This document shows, piece by piece, positions 48,962-57,274 of a stretch of 64,000 bases of DNA. The notes under the pieces were generated by a model that ran no database searches, was not told the origin of the DNA, and worked only from the letters and a program-made list of their open reading frames with translations. The stretch is from an uncultured Eubacteriales bacterium (GTDB lineage: Bacteria; Bacillota; Clostridia; Oscillospirales; Oscillospiraceae). Location of the stretch: the NCBI GenBank assembly GCA_900540545.1, contig UQGJ01000004.1, positions 107,564-171,563 on the forward strand, written 5' to 3'. Position numbers and translations under genes: made by a program. The first letter of the stretch is position 1. Each line of letters opens with the position of its first letter.

Positions 48962-49672
48962 TTGCGACCCATCGAACTTTCGCCGCGGCTGCTGGCCCTG
49001 GCCCGCCAGGTGACCCATGGCGCACGGTTCGCGGACGTGGGGACTGACCACGCCCGCCTGCCGGTCTGGCTGCTGGAACAGGGAGTCATTTCCTCCGCCG
49101 TCGCCACCGACCTGCGGGAGGGCCCCCTGGACCGGGCCCGGCAGACGGCGGCCAAGCACCGGGTGACCGAGCGCGTCAGCCTCCGGCTGGGGGATGGCCT
49201 GGCCCCGGTGGCGGAGGGGGAGGCCGACGTGATTGCCATTGCCGGGATGGGGGGCGATTCTATCATCGCCATCCTGTCCGCCGCGCCCTGGACCAAGAAC
49301 GGGGACTGCCTGCTGCTGCTTCAGCCCATGACCTCGGTGCCAGACCTGCGCCAATGGCTGTCGGACAACGGCTACACCATTGAGCGGGAGAAGTTGGTCC
49401 AAGAGGACAAGCTCTATCAGGTGCTGACCGTCCGGGGCGGGCGGATGGAGCCGCTGACCCCGGCGGAGACCTGGATCGGCCGGCAGACTCCCGGCATGGT
49501 CAGCCCCCTGCGCGGGGCGTACATCCAGCAGATGCGGCAGCGGGTGGCCGCTACCCTGGAGGGGCTGCGGCGGTCCAGCCGGGCGGCGGACGCAGAGGCG
49601 CTTCCGGCTGTGGAAGGGCTGCTGCGGGAATTAGACGAGAGGAAAAAGGAGTGGGAGATGTGGCAACGGTAA
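48962..49672 (+). CDS. trmK: tRNA (adenine(22)-N(1))-methyltransferase
   Basis: 236 residues. SAM motif ADVGTDHARLPVWLLEQG, SERVSLRLGDGL-like, then IAIAGMGGDSIIAIL and LLLQPMTSVPDLRQWL are diagnostic of the TrmK/YqfN family. TTG at 48962 is used because GAGAGGTGAG is 5-10 bp upstream; the frame continues upstream only through the previous terminator. trmK followed by a Nif3-like gene is a conserved pair in Firmicutes. Confidence 0.93.
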   Translation: MRPIELSPRLLALARQVTHGARFADVGTDHARLPVWLLEQGVISSAVATDLREGPLDRARQTAAKHRVTERVSLRLGDGLAPVAEGEADVIAIAGMGGDSIIAILSAAPWTKNGDCLLLLQPMTSVPDLRQWLSDNGYTIEREKLVQEDKLYQVLTVRGGRMEPLTPAETWIGRQTPGMVSPLRGAYIQQMRQRVAATLEGLRRSSRAADAEALPAVEGLLRELDERKKEWEMWQR

Positions 49673-50460
49673 AGCAAGTCTATGAAGCGGTGGACCGGCT
49701 GGCCCCCTTCGGCTTACAGATGTCCTTTGACAACGCAGGGTTCCTGGTGGGCCGGGGGGACCGGCCAGTCAGCCGCATCCTGGTGGCCCTGGACATCACT
49801 GGGCCGGTGGTGGACGAGGCGGCGGAATGGGGGGCGGAGGTCATCGTGTCCCACCACCCGGTCATTTTCCAGCCCGCCCAGTCGGTGACCGACGAGACCT
49901 CCGTGGGGCGCATCGTGCTGGCCCTGGCGGAGCGGAATATCGCCGCCATCTGCGCCCACACCAATCTGGACGCCGTTCAGGGAGGCGTCAACGACGCCCT
50001 GGCCAGGGCGGTGGGGCTGACCGGCATCGAGATGCTGGCAGCCGACGGCGTGGACGGGGAGGGGAGACCCTACGGCATCGGCCGGATAGGGGTGCTGCCA
50101 GAGGGCGACTCTCCCAGCCTGCCGGAGTACGCCCAGCGGGTGAAGCAGGCGCTGCGCGCCAACGGCGTGCGCTTTGTGGACGCCGGTGTCCCGGTCCGCC
50201 GGGTGGCGGTGGGCGGCGGGGCCTGCGGCGACATGGCGAAGGACGCGCTGGAGAAGGGCTGCGACACCTTCCTCACTTCCGATTTGAAATACCATGAATT
50301 TTTGGACGCTCGGGCCATGGGGCTCAATCTCATCGACGCGGGGCACTACCCCACCGAGAACGTGGTCTGCCCGGTGCTGGCGGAGGCGTTGGCGGGGGCG
50401 TTTCCTTCGGTGGAAGTGCGGATTTCGGCCTGTCACAGAGAGGTTTTTTCGTATTTATAG
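49660..50460 (+). CDS. Nif3-like dinuclear metal centre hexameric protein
   Basis: 266 residues. Family landmarks: VYEAVDRLAPFGLQMSFDNAG, VSHHPVIFQPAQSV (metal His pair), AHTNLDAVQGGVND, VAVGGGACGDM and DAGHYPTENVV near the end. Homologues bind two metal ions and may act as GTP cyclohydrolase-like or repair factors; role unclear. GTG 49660 is chosen because AAAGGAG is 9 bp upstream; GTG 49651 is possible. It overlaps trmK by 13 bp. Confidence 0.92.
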   Translation: MATVKQVYEAVDRLAPFGLQMSFDNAGFLVGRGDRPVSRILVALDITGPVVDEAAEWGAEVIVSHHPVIFQPAQSVTDETSVGRIVLALAERNIAAICAHTNLDAVQGGVNDALARAVGLTGIEMLAADGVDGEGRPYGIGRIGVLPEGDSPSLPEYAQRVKQALRANGVRFVDAGVPVRRVAVGGGACGDMAKDALEKGCDTFLTSDLKYHEFLDARAMGLNLIDAGHYPTENVVCPVLAEALAGAFPSVEVRISACHREVFSYL

Positions 50461-50464
50461 GGGG

Positions 50465-50493
50465 TTGCGTTTGATTCCCCCATATGATACAAT
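50465..50493 (+). promoter_or_regulatory. Promoter of yebC
   Basis: TTGCGT (50465-50470) and TACAAT (50488-50493), 17 bp apart. Confidence 0.6.
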
Positions 50494-50529
50494 ATTTAAG
50501 CTAACTTTCGAGAAGGGATCGAGGTTTCT

Positions 50530-51261
50530 ATGTCTGGACATTCCAAATGGCATAATATTCAAAAGACGAAGGGCGCCGCGGACGCCAAGCGCTCCCAGAT
50601 CTTCACCAAAATCGCCCGCGAGATGATTGTGGCGGTGAAGCAGGGCGGCAGCGGCGACCCCGCCAACAACTCCCGCTTGGCCACCGTGGTGGCAAAGGCC
50701 AAGGCCGCCAACATGCCCAACGACAACATCAAGCGCACCATCGACAAGGCTCTGGGCTCCGGCAACGCCGACAGCTACGAGAACGTGGTCTATGAGGGCT
50801 ACGGTCCCTCCGGCGTGGCCGTCATCGTGGAGGCCCTCACCGACAACCGCAACCGCACCGCCCCCGAAGTGCGCCACCTGCTGGACAAGTATGGCAAGGG
50901 CCTGGGTGCCACCGGCTGCGTGTCCTGGTCCTTTGACCAGAAGGGCGTCATCGTCATCGAGAAAGAGGACCTGGACGAGGACACCGTAATGATGGACGCC
51001 CTGGATGCCGGAGCGGATGATATGGACGCCTCCGGCGACGAGGTCTTTGAGATCACCACCACCCCCGATGCCTTCGGCAAGGTGCTGGAGGCTCTGGAGG
51101 AGAAGGGGTACAGCTTCCTCTCCGCCGGCGTGGACATGGTTCCCCAGACCTATGTGAAGCTGGAGAGCGAAGAGGACATCAAGAACATGGAAAAGCTCAT
51201 CGACCTTCTGGAAGAGAACGACGATGTGCAGAACGTGTACCATAACTGGGACCAGGACTAA
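50530..51261 (+). CDS. yebC: YebC/PmpR family protein
   Basis: 243 residues. MSGHSKWHNIQKTKGAADAK, GGSGDPANNSRLATVVAKAKAANMP-like and YEGYGPSGVAVIVEALTDNRNRT are hallmarks. Long regarded as a transcription regulator; recent work on homologues (YebC2/YeeI) points to relief of ribosome stalling at proline-rich motifs. It does not neighbour ruvC here, the common arrangement in proteobacteria. Confidence 0.95.
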   Translation: MSGHSKWHNIQKTKGAADAKRSQIFTKIAREMIVAVKQGGSGDPANNSRLATVVAKAKAANMPNDNIKRTIDKALGSGNADSYENVVYEGYGPSGVAVIVEALTDNRNRTAPEVRHLLDKYGKGLGATGCVSWSFDQKGVIVIEKEDLDEDTVMMDALDAGADDMDASGDEVFEITTTPDAFGKVLEALEEKGYSFLSAGVDMVPQTYVKLESEEDIKNMEKLIDLLEENDDVQNVYHNWDQD

Positions 51262-51277
51262 ACATTCGTACACAACA

Positions 51278-51314
51278 GGGCGGACGGGGGAATACCCGTC
51301 CGCCCGTTTTTATT
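51278..51314 (+). terminator. Intrinsic terminator of yebC
   Basis: GGGCGGACGGG / CCCGTCCGCCC stem then GTTTTTATT. Confidence 0.87.
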
Positions 51315-51330
51315 AAGAGAGGAAAGAAAC

Positions 51331-51699
51331 ATGAACATCAAGACAATCGAATCTAATGGAACCACCGTGGCGGTGATTTGTGAGCAGACGCCGGTGCTGA
51401 CGGACGTGTCCTCGGCGCTGGACCTGTTGGCGACGGTCCGGTACGAGACCGGCTGCGACCGCATCGCCCTGCCCAAAGAGGCGCTTTGCGAGGACTTCTT
51501 CGTGTTGAGTACCCGGCTGGCGGGGGAGATACTGCAAAAGTTCATCAACTATCAGGCGAAGTTCGCCGTCTTTGGCGACTTCTCCGGCTATACCAGCAAG
51601 GCCCTCCACGACTTTATCTATGAGAGCAACCAGGGGAAAGACGTGTTTTTCGTTAGCACCGAGGAGGAGGCCGTCCAGCGGCTGGCCGCAGCGCGATAA
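51331..51699 (+). CDS. DUF4180 domain protein
   Basis: 122 residues. The SALDLLATVRYETGCDRIALPKE-like block, FFVLSTRLAGEILQKFINY and GDFSGYTSKALHDFIYESNQG with VFFVSTEEEAVQRL match DUF4180, a small STAS-like fold often found alone or near TetR regulators. Function unknown. GAGGAAAG lies before the ATG. Confidence 0.88.
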   Translation: MNIKTIESNGTTVAVICEQTPVLTDVSSALDLLATVRYETGCDRIALPKEALCEDFFVLSTRLAGEILQKFINYQAKFAVFGDFSGYTSKALHDFIYESNQGKDVFFVSTEEEAVQRLAAAR

Positions 51700-51712
51700 T
51701 ACGCATGACAGC

Positions 51713-51752
51713 AAAACAAGCGGACGGGAATTTCCCGTCCGCTTGTTTATTT
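51713..51752. terminator. Bidirectional intrinsic terminator
   Basis: AAACAAGCGGACGGGAA / TTCCCGTCCGCTTGTTT, overlapping the stop codon of the convergent GNAT gene. Its core (CGGACGGG) repeats the core of the terminator 430 bp to the left. Confidence 0.85.
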
Positions 51753-52277
51753 TACGTCGACCCAATACCGCTGGGTGATCTCGCCGTCTGTCTCGTCCAA
51801 GGCCTCACTCTCGTAGACTCCCCCTGCGGAGAGGACGGTTCGCCGGGACGCCTCGTTTTCCTTGGCGCAGGCGATGAGGACCCGCTGGAGCCCCAAGTCC
51901 TTGCATGCCGCAAGAGCCAGGCGCAGCAGCTCCTTGGCGTAGCCCTTCCGCCGCTCCATGGGGTGGACGGAGTAACCGATGTGGCCGCCGAAGGCCAGCA
52001 GATAGTCGTTGAGCTCATGGCGGATGTGCACCATCCCCACCAGGGCGCCGTCCGCCGCCCGGAGGACCAGGTATTGGGTGCCGGGAACGAAGCCCTTGTC
52101 ATAGGCTTTTTCGGTGGACATGGCCTCGATCCAGGCCAGCCAGTCCGGGACCTGCTCATAGTCCCGAAGCGAGGAGGTACCGGCCAGATCGTCGCCTGCG
52201 TCCAGGAAAGCCTGACGGTAGGCCGAGATTTGGGCCGCGTATGCCATGCTGGGCAGGACCAGTCTCAATTCCTCCAT
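51747..52277 (-). CDS. GNAT family N-acetyltransferase
   Basis: 176 residues. The acetyl-CoA motif is at about residues 103-116 (HPMERRKGYAKELL), preceded by the beta strand LVGMVHIRHELND and followed by VLIACAKENEASRRTVLSAGG. These ending features resemble YjaB/YhhY-like small-molecule acetyltransferases. The substrate is unknown. It is single on the minus strand downstream of rnpB. Confidence 0.88.
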   Translation of the reverse strand: MEELRLVLPSMAYAAQISAYRQAFLDAGDDLAGTSSLRDYEQVPDWLAWIEAMSTEKAYDKGFVPGTQYLVLRAADGALVGMVHIRHELNDYLLAFGGHIGYSVHPMERRKGYAKELLRLALAACKDLGLQRVLIACAKENEASRRTVLSAGGVYESEALDETDGEITQRYWVDVK

Positions 52278-52294
52278 AAAAAATACCTCCGAAT

Positions 52295-52324
52295 AAAAGA
52301 CAAGCGGGGCTCACGAGCCCCGCT
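52295..52324 (-). terminator. Intrinsic terminator of rnpB
   Basis: On the minus strand AGCGGGGCTC GT GAGCCCCGCT is followed by TGTCTTTTATT. The stem is at 52303-52324. Confidence 0.82.
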
Positions 52325-52334
52325 ATGTCCCTAT

Positions 52335-52699
52335 ATGCAAGTAAGCCTGTAAGCCGGGTTCTGTCATTGAAGACAGCCATCTATCTAGACGCGCCGTCGC
52401 CAGCGCGTTCCAGCCACCTCCTCGGGACGGCCGGGCCGGCCTGTGTGTCCCTCCACGGTGTTGCTCCGGATAGAGTTTACAGCGATGGGCAGTTTGACCA
52501 GCCATCGGGTGAGCTCTTACCTCGCCTTTCCATCCTTACCTTGTGGCGCGAAAGCGCCGCAAGGCGGTATATTTCTGTTGCACTTTTCCTAGAGTCGCCT
52601 CCGGCGGATGTTATCCGTTATCCTTGCCCTGTGGAGCCCGGACTTTCCTCATGGACGGCCTTTCGGCGCTGCCCACGCGGCTGTCCAGCCTGCTTGCGG
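52335..52699 (-). ncRNA. rnpB: RNase P RNA, bacterial type A
   Basis: Catalytic RNA that removes 5' leaders of tRNA precursors. On the minus strand the 5' end reads GCAAGCAGGCTGGACAGCC and the 3' end ACAGAACCCGGCTTACAGGC. These pair as P1 (GCAAG at 52697-52693 with CTTGC at 52341-52337, then AGGCT with the 3' AGGCTT). The conserved cores GAGGAAAGTCCGGGCTCC (near 52640) and the GGATAACGG...AGAGT, GGGTAAGAGCTCACC-like and AGAACCCGG elements are visible. The length of about 365 nt is right for the class. Ends are accurate to a few bases. Confidence 0.96.
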
Positions 52700-52704
52700 G
52701 ATTT

Positions 52705-52733
52705 ATTATATCGGAAGTGGACGGGATTGTCAA
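52705..52733 (-). promoter_or_regulatory. Promoter of rnpB
   Basis: On the minus strand, TTGACA (52733-52728), 17 bp, TATAAT (52710-52705): perfect consensus, with the start expected near 52699. Confidence 0.92.
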
Positions 52734-52738
52734 TTCGA

Positions 52739-52767
52739 TTGAAATCCACCCGCGATTCAGGTATAAT
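52739..52767 (+). promoter_or_regulatory. Promoter of the murD operon
   Basis: TTGAAA (52739-52744), 17 bp, TATAAT (52762-52767). The -35 boxes of rnpB and murD lie back to back, 5 bp apart. Confidence 0.88.
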
Positions 52768-52802
52768 ATTCTAGTTAGAATTTTAGCAAAGGGGGAACGG
52801 CT

Positions 52803-54185
52803 ATGAATGTGACGTTACAAGAGTATTTGGCCGGTCTCAAGGGGAAGTCGGTGGCGGTCATCGGCATTGGCGTGTCCAATACCCCTCTGATCAAAATGCT
52901 GCTTCGGGCCGGAATCAAGGTGACGGCCTGTGACAAGAGCCGCCGGGAGGACTTCGGCGGTCAGGCCGAGGAGCTGGAGAGCCTGGGGGCGGAGCTGCGC
53001 CTGGGGCCGGATTATCTCAAGGACCTGGACCAGGACGTGATCTTCCGCACCCCCGGACTGCGTCCGGACGTGCCGGAACTGCTGCTGGCTCAGGCCAAGG
53101 GCAGCGTCCTCACCTCGGAGATGGAGGTGTTCTTCCAGGTCTGCCCCTGCCACACCATCGGCGTCACCGGCAGCGACGGCAAGACCACTACCACCACCAT
53201 CATCGCCTCCCTGCTGAAAAAGGCGGGGTACAACACCTACGTGGGCGGCAACATCGGCAAGCCCCTGCTTCCCGACGTGGACGGCATGGAGCCGGAGGAC
53301 TGGGCGGTGCTGGAGCTGTCCTCCTTCCAGCTGATGACCATGGATTTGAGCCCGGAGATCGCGGTGGTGACCAATCTGGCCCCCAACCATCTGGATGTCC
53401 ACAAGTCCATGGAGGAGTATACGGCTGCAAAGGAAAATATCTTTATCCACCAGACGACGGAACAGAAGGCCATCTTCAACTACGATAACGACATCACCCG
53501 GGGCTTTACCGAGCTGGCCCCTGGCCGGGTGGTCTCCTTCAGCCGCCGCCGGGAGCTGACCCAGGGGGTCTACGAGAAGGACGGGGCCATCTGGGTCTCC
53601 AGCGAGGCAGGGAAGCGGGAGGTGCTGCCCAGGGACGGCATCCTGCTGCCGGGGGAGCACAACGTGGAGAACTACATGGCGGCCATCGCCGCCGTGGACG
53701 GGCTGGTGCCCGACCAGGTCATCCGGGACTTCGCCCGGGATTTCGGCGGGGTGGAGCACCGCATCGAGCTGGTGCGGACCCTGAACGGCGTGCGCTACTA
53801 CAACGACTCCATCGCCTCCAGCCCGTCCCGCACCATCGCCGGGCTGAACTCCTTCCGGGAGAAGGTCATTCTGATCGCCGGGGGCTACGACAAGCACATC
53901 CCCTTTGACGTGTTGGGCCCGGAGGTGGTCTCCCACGTCAAGCATTTGGTCCTCACCGGCGACACCGCGGAGCAAATCAGTCAGGCCGTGCAGAGCTGCC
54001 CGGACTACCGGGGCCAGCCGCCCATCTCCAAATACGACGACTTCACCGCCGCCGTCCTGGCCGCCCACAGCATGGCGCAGCCCGGCGACGTGGTCATCCT
54101 GTCCCCGGCCTGCGCCTCCTTTGACAAGTTCAAGAACTTTGCCCAGCGGGGCGAGGCGTTCAAAAAGATCATATACGAGCTGTAA
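52803..54185 (+). CDS. murD: UDP-N-acetylmuramoylalanine--D-glutamate ligase
   Basis: 460 residues. It adds D-Glu in cytoplasmic peptidoglycan synthesis. ATP loop GVTGSDGKTTTTTIIA, NIGKPLLPDVD, ELSSFQL, TNLAPNHLDVHKSMEEY and the C-terminal YNDSIASSPSRTIAGL are present. It stands alone rather than in the dcw cluster, as in many Clostridia. Confidence 0.96.
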   Translation: MNVTLQEYLAGLKGKSVAVIGIGVSNTPLIKMLLRAGIKVTACDKSRREDFGGQAEELESLGAELRLGPDYLKDLDQDVIFRTPGLRPDVPELLLAQAKGSVLTSEMEVFFQVCPCHTIGVTGSDGKTTTTTIIASLLKKAGYNTYVGGNIGKPLLPDVDGMEPEDWAVLELSSFQLMTMDLSPEIAVVTNLAPNHLDVHKSMEEYTAAKENIFIHQTTEQKAIFNYDNDITRGFTELAPGRVVSFSRRRELTQGVYEKDGAIWVSSEAGKREVLPRDGILLPGEHNVENYMAAIAAVDGLVPDQVIRDFARDFGGVEHRIELVRTLNGVRYYNDSIASSPSRTIAGLNSFREKVILIAGGYDKHIPFDVLGPEVVSHVKHLVLTGDTAEQISQAVQSCPDYRGQPPISKYDDFTAAVLAAHSMAQPGDVVILSPACASFDKFKNFAQRGEAFKKIIYEL

Positions 54186-54205
54186 GCGAATAAGGAGTGA
54201 ACGAT

Positions 54206-55246
54206 TTGGAACTTTCCCAGACCCTGCAAGCCCTCTCGGCCCTGACTGGCCCCTCCGGCTTCGAGCGGCCCGTGGCCGAGGCCGCGGTGGAGCTGATGCG
54301 CCCCTTCGTGGACGAGGCCAACATCGACCGCTTTGGCAACGCCGTGGGCGTCCGCCTGTGCGGCAAGCCGGGGGCGCCCCGGCTGCTGCTGGACGCCCAC
54401 CTGGACGAGATCGGGCTGATCGTCACCGGCATCGAGGAGGGCTTCCTCCGCTTCCGCAGCATCGGCGGGGTGGACCCCCGGATGCTGCCCGACCGGGAGG
54501 TGACGGTCCTGACCGAGCCGCCCCTCTTCGGCGTGGTGGCCTGTCTGCCGCCCCACGTGCTGTCCAGGGAGGACATGAAGAAGGCCATCCCCATCGACCA
54601 GCTCTATATCGATGTGGGCATGGACCAGGCGTCGGCGGAGCGTGCCATCCCCGTCGGGACACCCATCTCCTTCCGCGGCGGCGCGGCCCCCCTGGGGGAG
54701 AAAGAGCTTTGCGGCAAGAGCCTGGACGACCGCTCCTGCTTCGTCACCCTGCTCCGGGCCGCGGAGCTTTTGAAGGACAAGCCCCTGGATGTGGACCTCT
54801 ACCTCATGGGCTCCACCCGTGAGGAGGTCAGCGGCGCGGGGGCCAAGGTGGGGACTTACGGCATCAAGCCGGACTACTGCGTGGCGGTGGACGTGACCCA
54901 CGGCAAGACCCCCGACGGCCCCAAGGACCGCTCCTGCGCCCTCTTCGGCGGCCCCGCCATCGGGGTGGGGCCCAACATGACCCGCTGGATGACCCAGCGC
55001 ATGGTGGACAAGGCCAAGGAGCAGGACATCCCCTATCAGCTGGAGATCATGTCCGGCCATACCGGCACCAACGGCTGGGGGATGCAGGTGACCCGGGAGG
55101 GGGTGGCCACCTCGGTGGTCTCCCTGCCCCTGAAATATATGCACTCGCCCATCGAGGTCATCGCCCTGGAGGACATGGAGCTGGTGGCCCGCCTGCTGGC
55201 GGCCTTTGCGGAGAACCTGGGAAAGGAGGCGGGGAGCCTGTGCTGA
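54206..55246 (+). CDS. M42 family metallopeptidase (first of three)
   Basis: 346 residues. M42 enzymes are cytoplasmic, often dodecameric aminopeptidases. Metal and catalytic residues are visible in LLDAHLDEIGLIV, LDDRSCF, TREEVSGAG, VAVDVTHG and LKYMHSPIEV. A TTG start at 54206 is preferred because AAGGAG is 8 bp upstream; GTG 54197 overlaps that site. It is followed by two further M42 genes with overlap or short gaps. Product sequences differ strongly, so the three probably have different specificities. Confidence 0.9.
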   Translation: MELSQTLQALSALTGPSGFERPVAEAAVELMRPFVDEANIDRFGNAVGVRLCGKPGAPRLLLDAHLDEIGLIVTGIEEGFLRFRSIGGVDPRMLPDREVTVLTEPPLFGVVACLPPHVLSREDMKKAIPIDQLYIDVGMDQASAERAIPVGTPISFRGGAAPLGEKELCGKSLDDRSCFVTLLRAAELLKDKPLDVDLYLMGSTREEVSGAGAKVGTYGIKPDYCVAVDVTHGKTPDGPKDRSCALFGGPAIGVGPNMTRWMTQRMVDKAKEQDIPYQLEIMSGHTGTNGWGMQVTREGVATSVVSLPLKYMHSPIEVIALEDMELVARLLAAFAENLGKEAGSLC

Positions 55247-56265
55247 GTCTGGTCAAAGAGCTGTGCCTGCTGGACGGCGTGTCCAGCTTTGAGGATGAGG
55301 TCCGCTCCTCCCTGCGGGCCAGGGCGGAGGCCGCCGGGTGCAGCGTCCGGGTGGATGCCCTGGGCAACTTGATCGCCTTCAAGCCGGGGGAGAAGTCCAC
55401 GGGCAGCAAGCTCATGCTCACCGCCCACATGGACGAGGTGGGCTTCATCATCCGGGCCGTCACCGACGACGGGTATCTGAAATTCGACACCATCGGGGGC
55501 ATCGACCCCCGGGTGGTCATCGGCAAGCGGGTCAAGGTGGGCTGGGACAAGCGCCCCGGCGTGGTGGGGCTGAAGGCCTACCATCTGGTCAGCGCCGAGG
55601 AGGAGAAGAAGGTCCCCAAGCTGGAGGACCTCTATATCGACATCGGTTGCCAGAGCAAGGAGGAGGCGGAAGCCCTGGTCTCCCTGGGAGACTTCGCCGC
55701 CTTCGACAGCGACTGCGTGGAGTTCGGCCAGGGGATGCTCAAGGCCAAGGCCATTGACGACCGGGTGGGCTGCGCCGTCATGCTGGAGCTGTTGGAAGAG
55801 GACCTGCCCATGGACTGCACCTTCGTGTTCTCCGTTCAGGAGGAGGTGGGGACCCGGGGCGCCTTCGGCGCGGCCTTCTCCGTCACCCCGGAGATCGCCC
55901 TGGTGCTGGAGGGGACCACGGCCGCCGACCTGCCCGGCATGGATGGCCACAAGCGGGTCACCGCCCCCGGCCTGGGGCCGGTCCTGTCCGTCATGGACGG
56001 CGGCACCATCTACGACCACAAGCTCTTCGAGCTGCTGCGGGACCTGGCCGACCAGAACGGCATCCCCTGGCAGACCAAGCACTATATCTCCGGCGGCAAC
56101 GACGCCTCCGCCATCCAGCGGACCAAGGCCGGGGTGCGGGTGGCGGCCATGTCGGCGGCGGTGCGGTATCTGCACACCCCGTCCAGCGTGGCCAGCATCC
56201 GGGATTTTGACCACATGTACGCTCTGGCGAAAAAGTTTATCGAAGCCGTGGCCGCTTCGTGCTAG
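55240..56265 (+). CDS. M42 family metallopeptidase (second of three)
   Basis: 341 residues. LTAHMDEVGFIIR, AIDDRVGCAVMLELL, SVQEEVGTRGAFG, VLEGTTAADLPG (Glu in place of the Asp of the other two copies) and VRYLHTPSSV carry the metal and catalytic residues. The GTG start overlaps the previous gene by 7 bp and follows AAGGAGG. Confidence 0.92.
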   Translation: MLSLVKELCLLDGVSSFEDEVRSSLRARAEAAGCSVRVDALGNLIAFKPGEKSTGSKLMLTAHMDEVGFIIRAVTDDGYLKFDTIGGIDPRVVIGKRVKVGWDKRPGVVGLKAYHLVSAEEEKKVPKLEDLYIDIGCQSKEEAEALVSLGDFAAFDSDCVEFGQGMLKAKAIDDRVGCAVMLELLEEDLPMDCTFVFSVQEEVGTRGAFGAAFSVTPEIALVLEGTTAADLPGMDGHKRVTAPGLGPVLSVMDGGTIYDHKLFELLRDLADQNGIPWQTKHYISGGNDASAIQRTKAGVRVAAMSAAVRYLHTPSSVASIRDFDHMYALAKKFIEAVAASC

Positions 56266-56276
56266 GAGGAGAAACC

Positions 56277-57269
56277 ATGGATATTTTGAAAACGCTTCAG
56301 ACCCTGAACGCCTGCCACGGCCCGTCCGGCGACGAGAACGAGGTGGCCGACGTTCTGGAAAAGCTGGCGATGCCCTATGTGGACGAGTGCAGCCGGGACA
56401 CCATGGGCAATCTGATTGCCCACAAGAAGGGGCCCGGTAGCCGGGTCATGTTCGCCGCCCATATGGACTCCATCGGCTGTATCGTCACCCACATCGAAAA
56501 AGAGGGCTTCCTCCGCTTCGGTAAGGTGGGCGGCCTGCACCCGGCGGACATCCTCAACACCCCCGTGCGCTTCAAAAACGGCGTCCGGGGCCTGATTGCC
56601 CTGGACAACGGGGCGGACGCGAAGAAGATGACCATCGACGACCTCTATCTCGACATCGGCGCCCACGACGAGGAGGAGGCCAGGGCCATGGTCCGGGTGG
56701 GGGACACCGCCGTCTACGACACCCCCGCCTTTGCCGCCGGGGACCGGTTCGTCTCCCCCTATATGGACAACCGCATCTCCTGCGTGGTCCTGCTCATGGC
56801 GATGGAACAGCTCCAGAAGAGCGAGAACGACCTCTATTTCGTCTTTACCACCCAGGAGGAGGTGGGCCTCCGGGGGGCCAAGACCGCCGCCTACGGCATC
56901 GACCCGGACTACGGCATTGCGGTAGACGTGACCGTGGCCGCCGACGAGCTGGGCAGTAAGCACGCCGGCAGCAGCAAGCTGGGGGGCGGCGCGGCCATCA
57001 AGGTCATGGACTCGTCCATCATCTGCCACCCCGAGATGGTGAAGAAGCTGGACGCCCTGGCCCAGGCCAGGGGCATTGACGCCCAGATGGACGTGATCAA
57101 GAGCGGCGGCACCGATGCCGGCGCTATTTACACCACAAAAATGGGCGTCCTCACCGGCGGCGTCTCCATTCCCTGCCGCTACGTCCACGCGCCCACGGAG
57201 ATGGTGGACCGGGGGGACGTGGAGGCCTGCGCCCGGCTGGTGTGCGCCTTTGCGGAGGATAGTCTTTAA
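56277..57269 (+). CDS. M42 family metallopeptidase (third of three)
   Basis: 330 residues. AAHMDSIGCIV, SPYMDNRISCVVLL (Asp-Asn-Arg instead of Asp-Asp-Arg), TTQEEVGLRGAKTAA, AVDVTVAADE and CRYVHAPTEM are the family landmarks. The Asn substitution next to the bridging Asp is a notable difference. AGGAGGAG precedes the ATG at 56277; five upstream codons are unlikely. Confidence 0.92.
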   Translation: MDILKTLQTLNACHGPSGDENEVADVLEKLAMPYVDECSRDTMGNLIAHKKGPGSRVMFAAHMDSIGCIVTHIEKEGFLRFGKVGGLHPADILNTPVRFKNGVRGLIALDNGADAKKMTIDDLYLDIGAHDEEEARAMVRVGDTAVYDTPAFAAGDRFVSPYMDNRISCVVLLMAMEQLQKSENDLYFVFTTQEEVGLRGAKTAAYGIDPDYGIAVDVTVAADELGSKHAGSSKLGGGAAIKVMDSSIICHPEMVKKLDALAQARGIDAQMDVIKSGGTDAGAIYTTKMGVLTGGVSIPCRYVHAPTEMVDRGDVEACARLVCAFAEDSL

Positions 57270-57274
57270 GAGAT

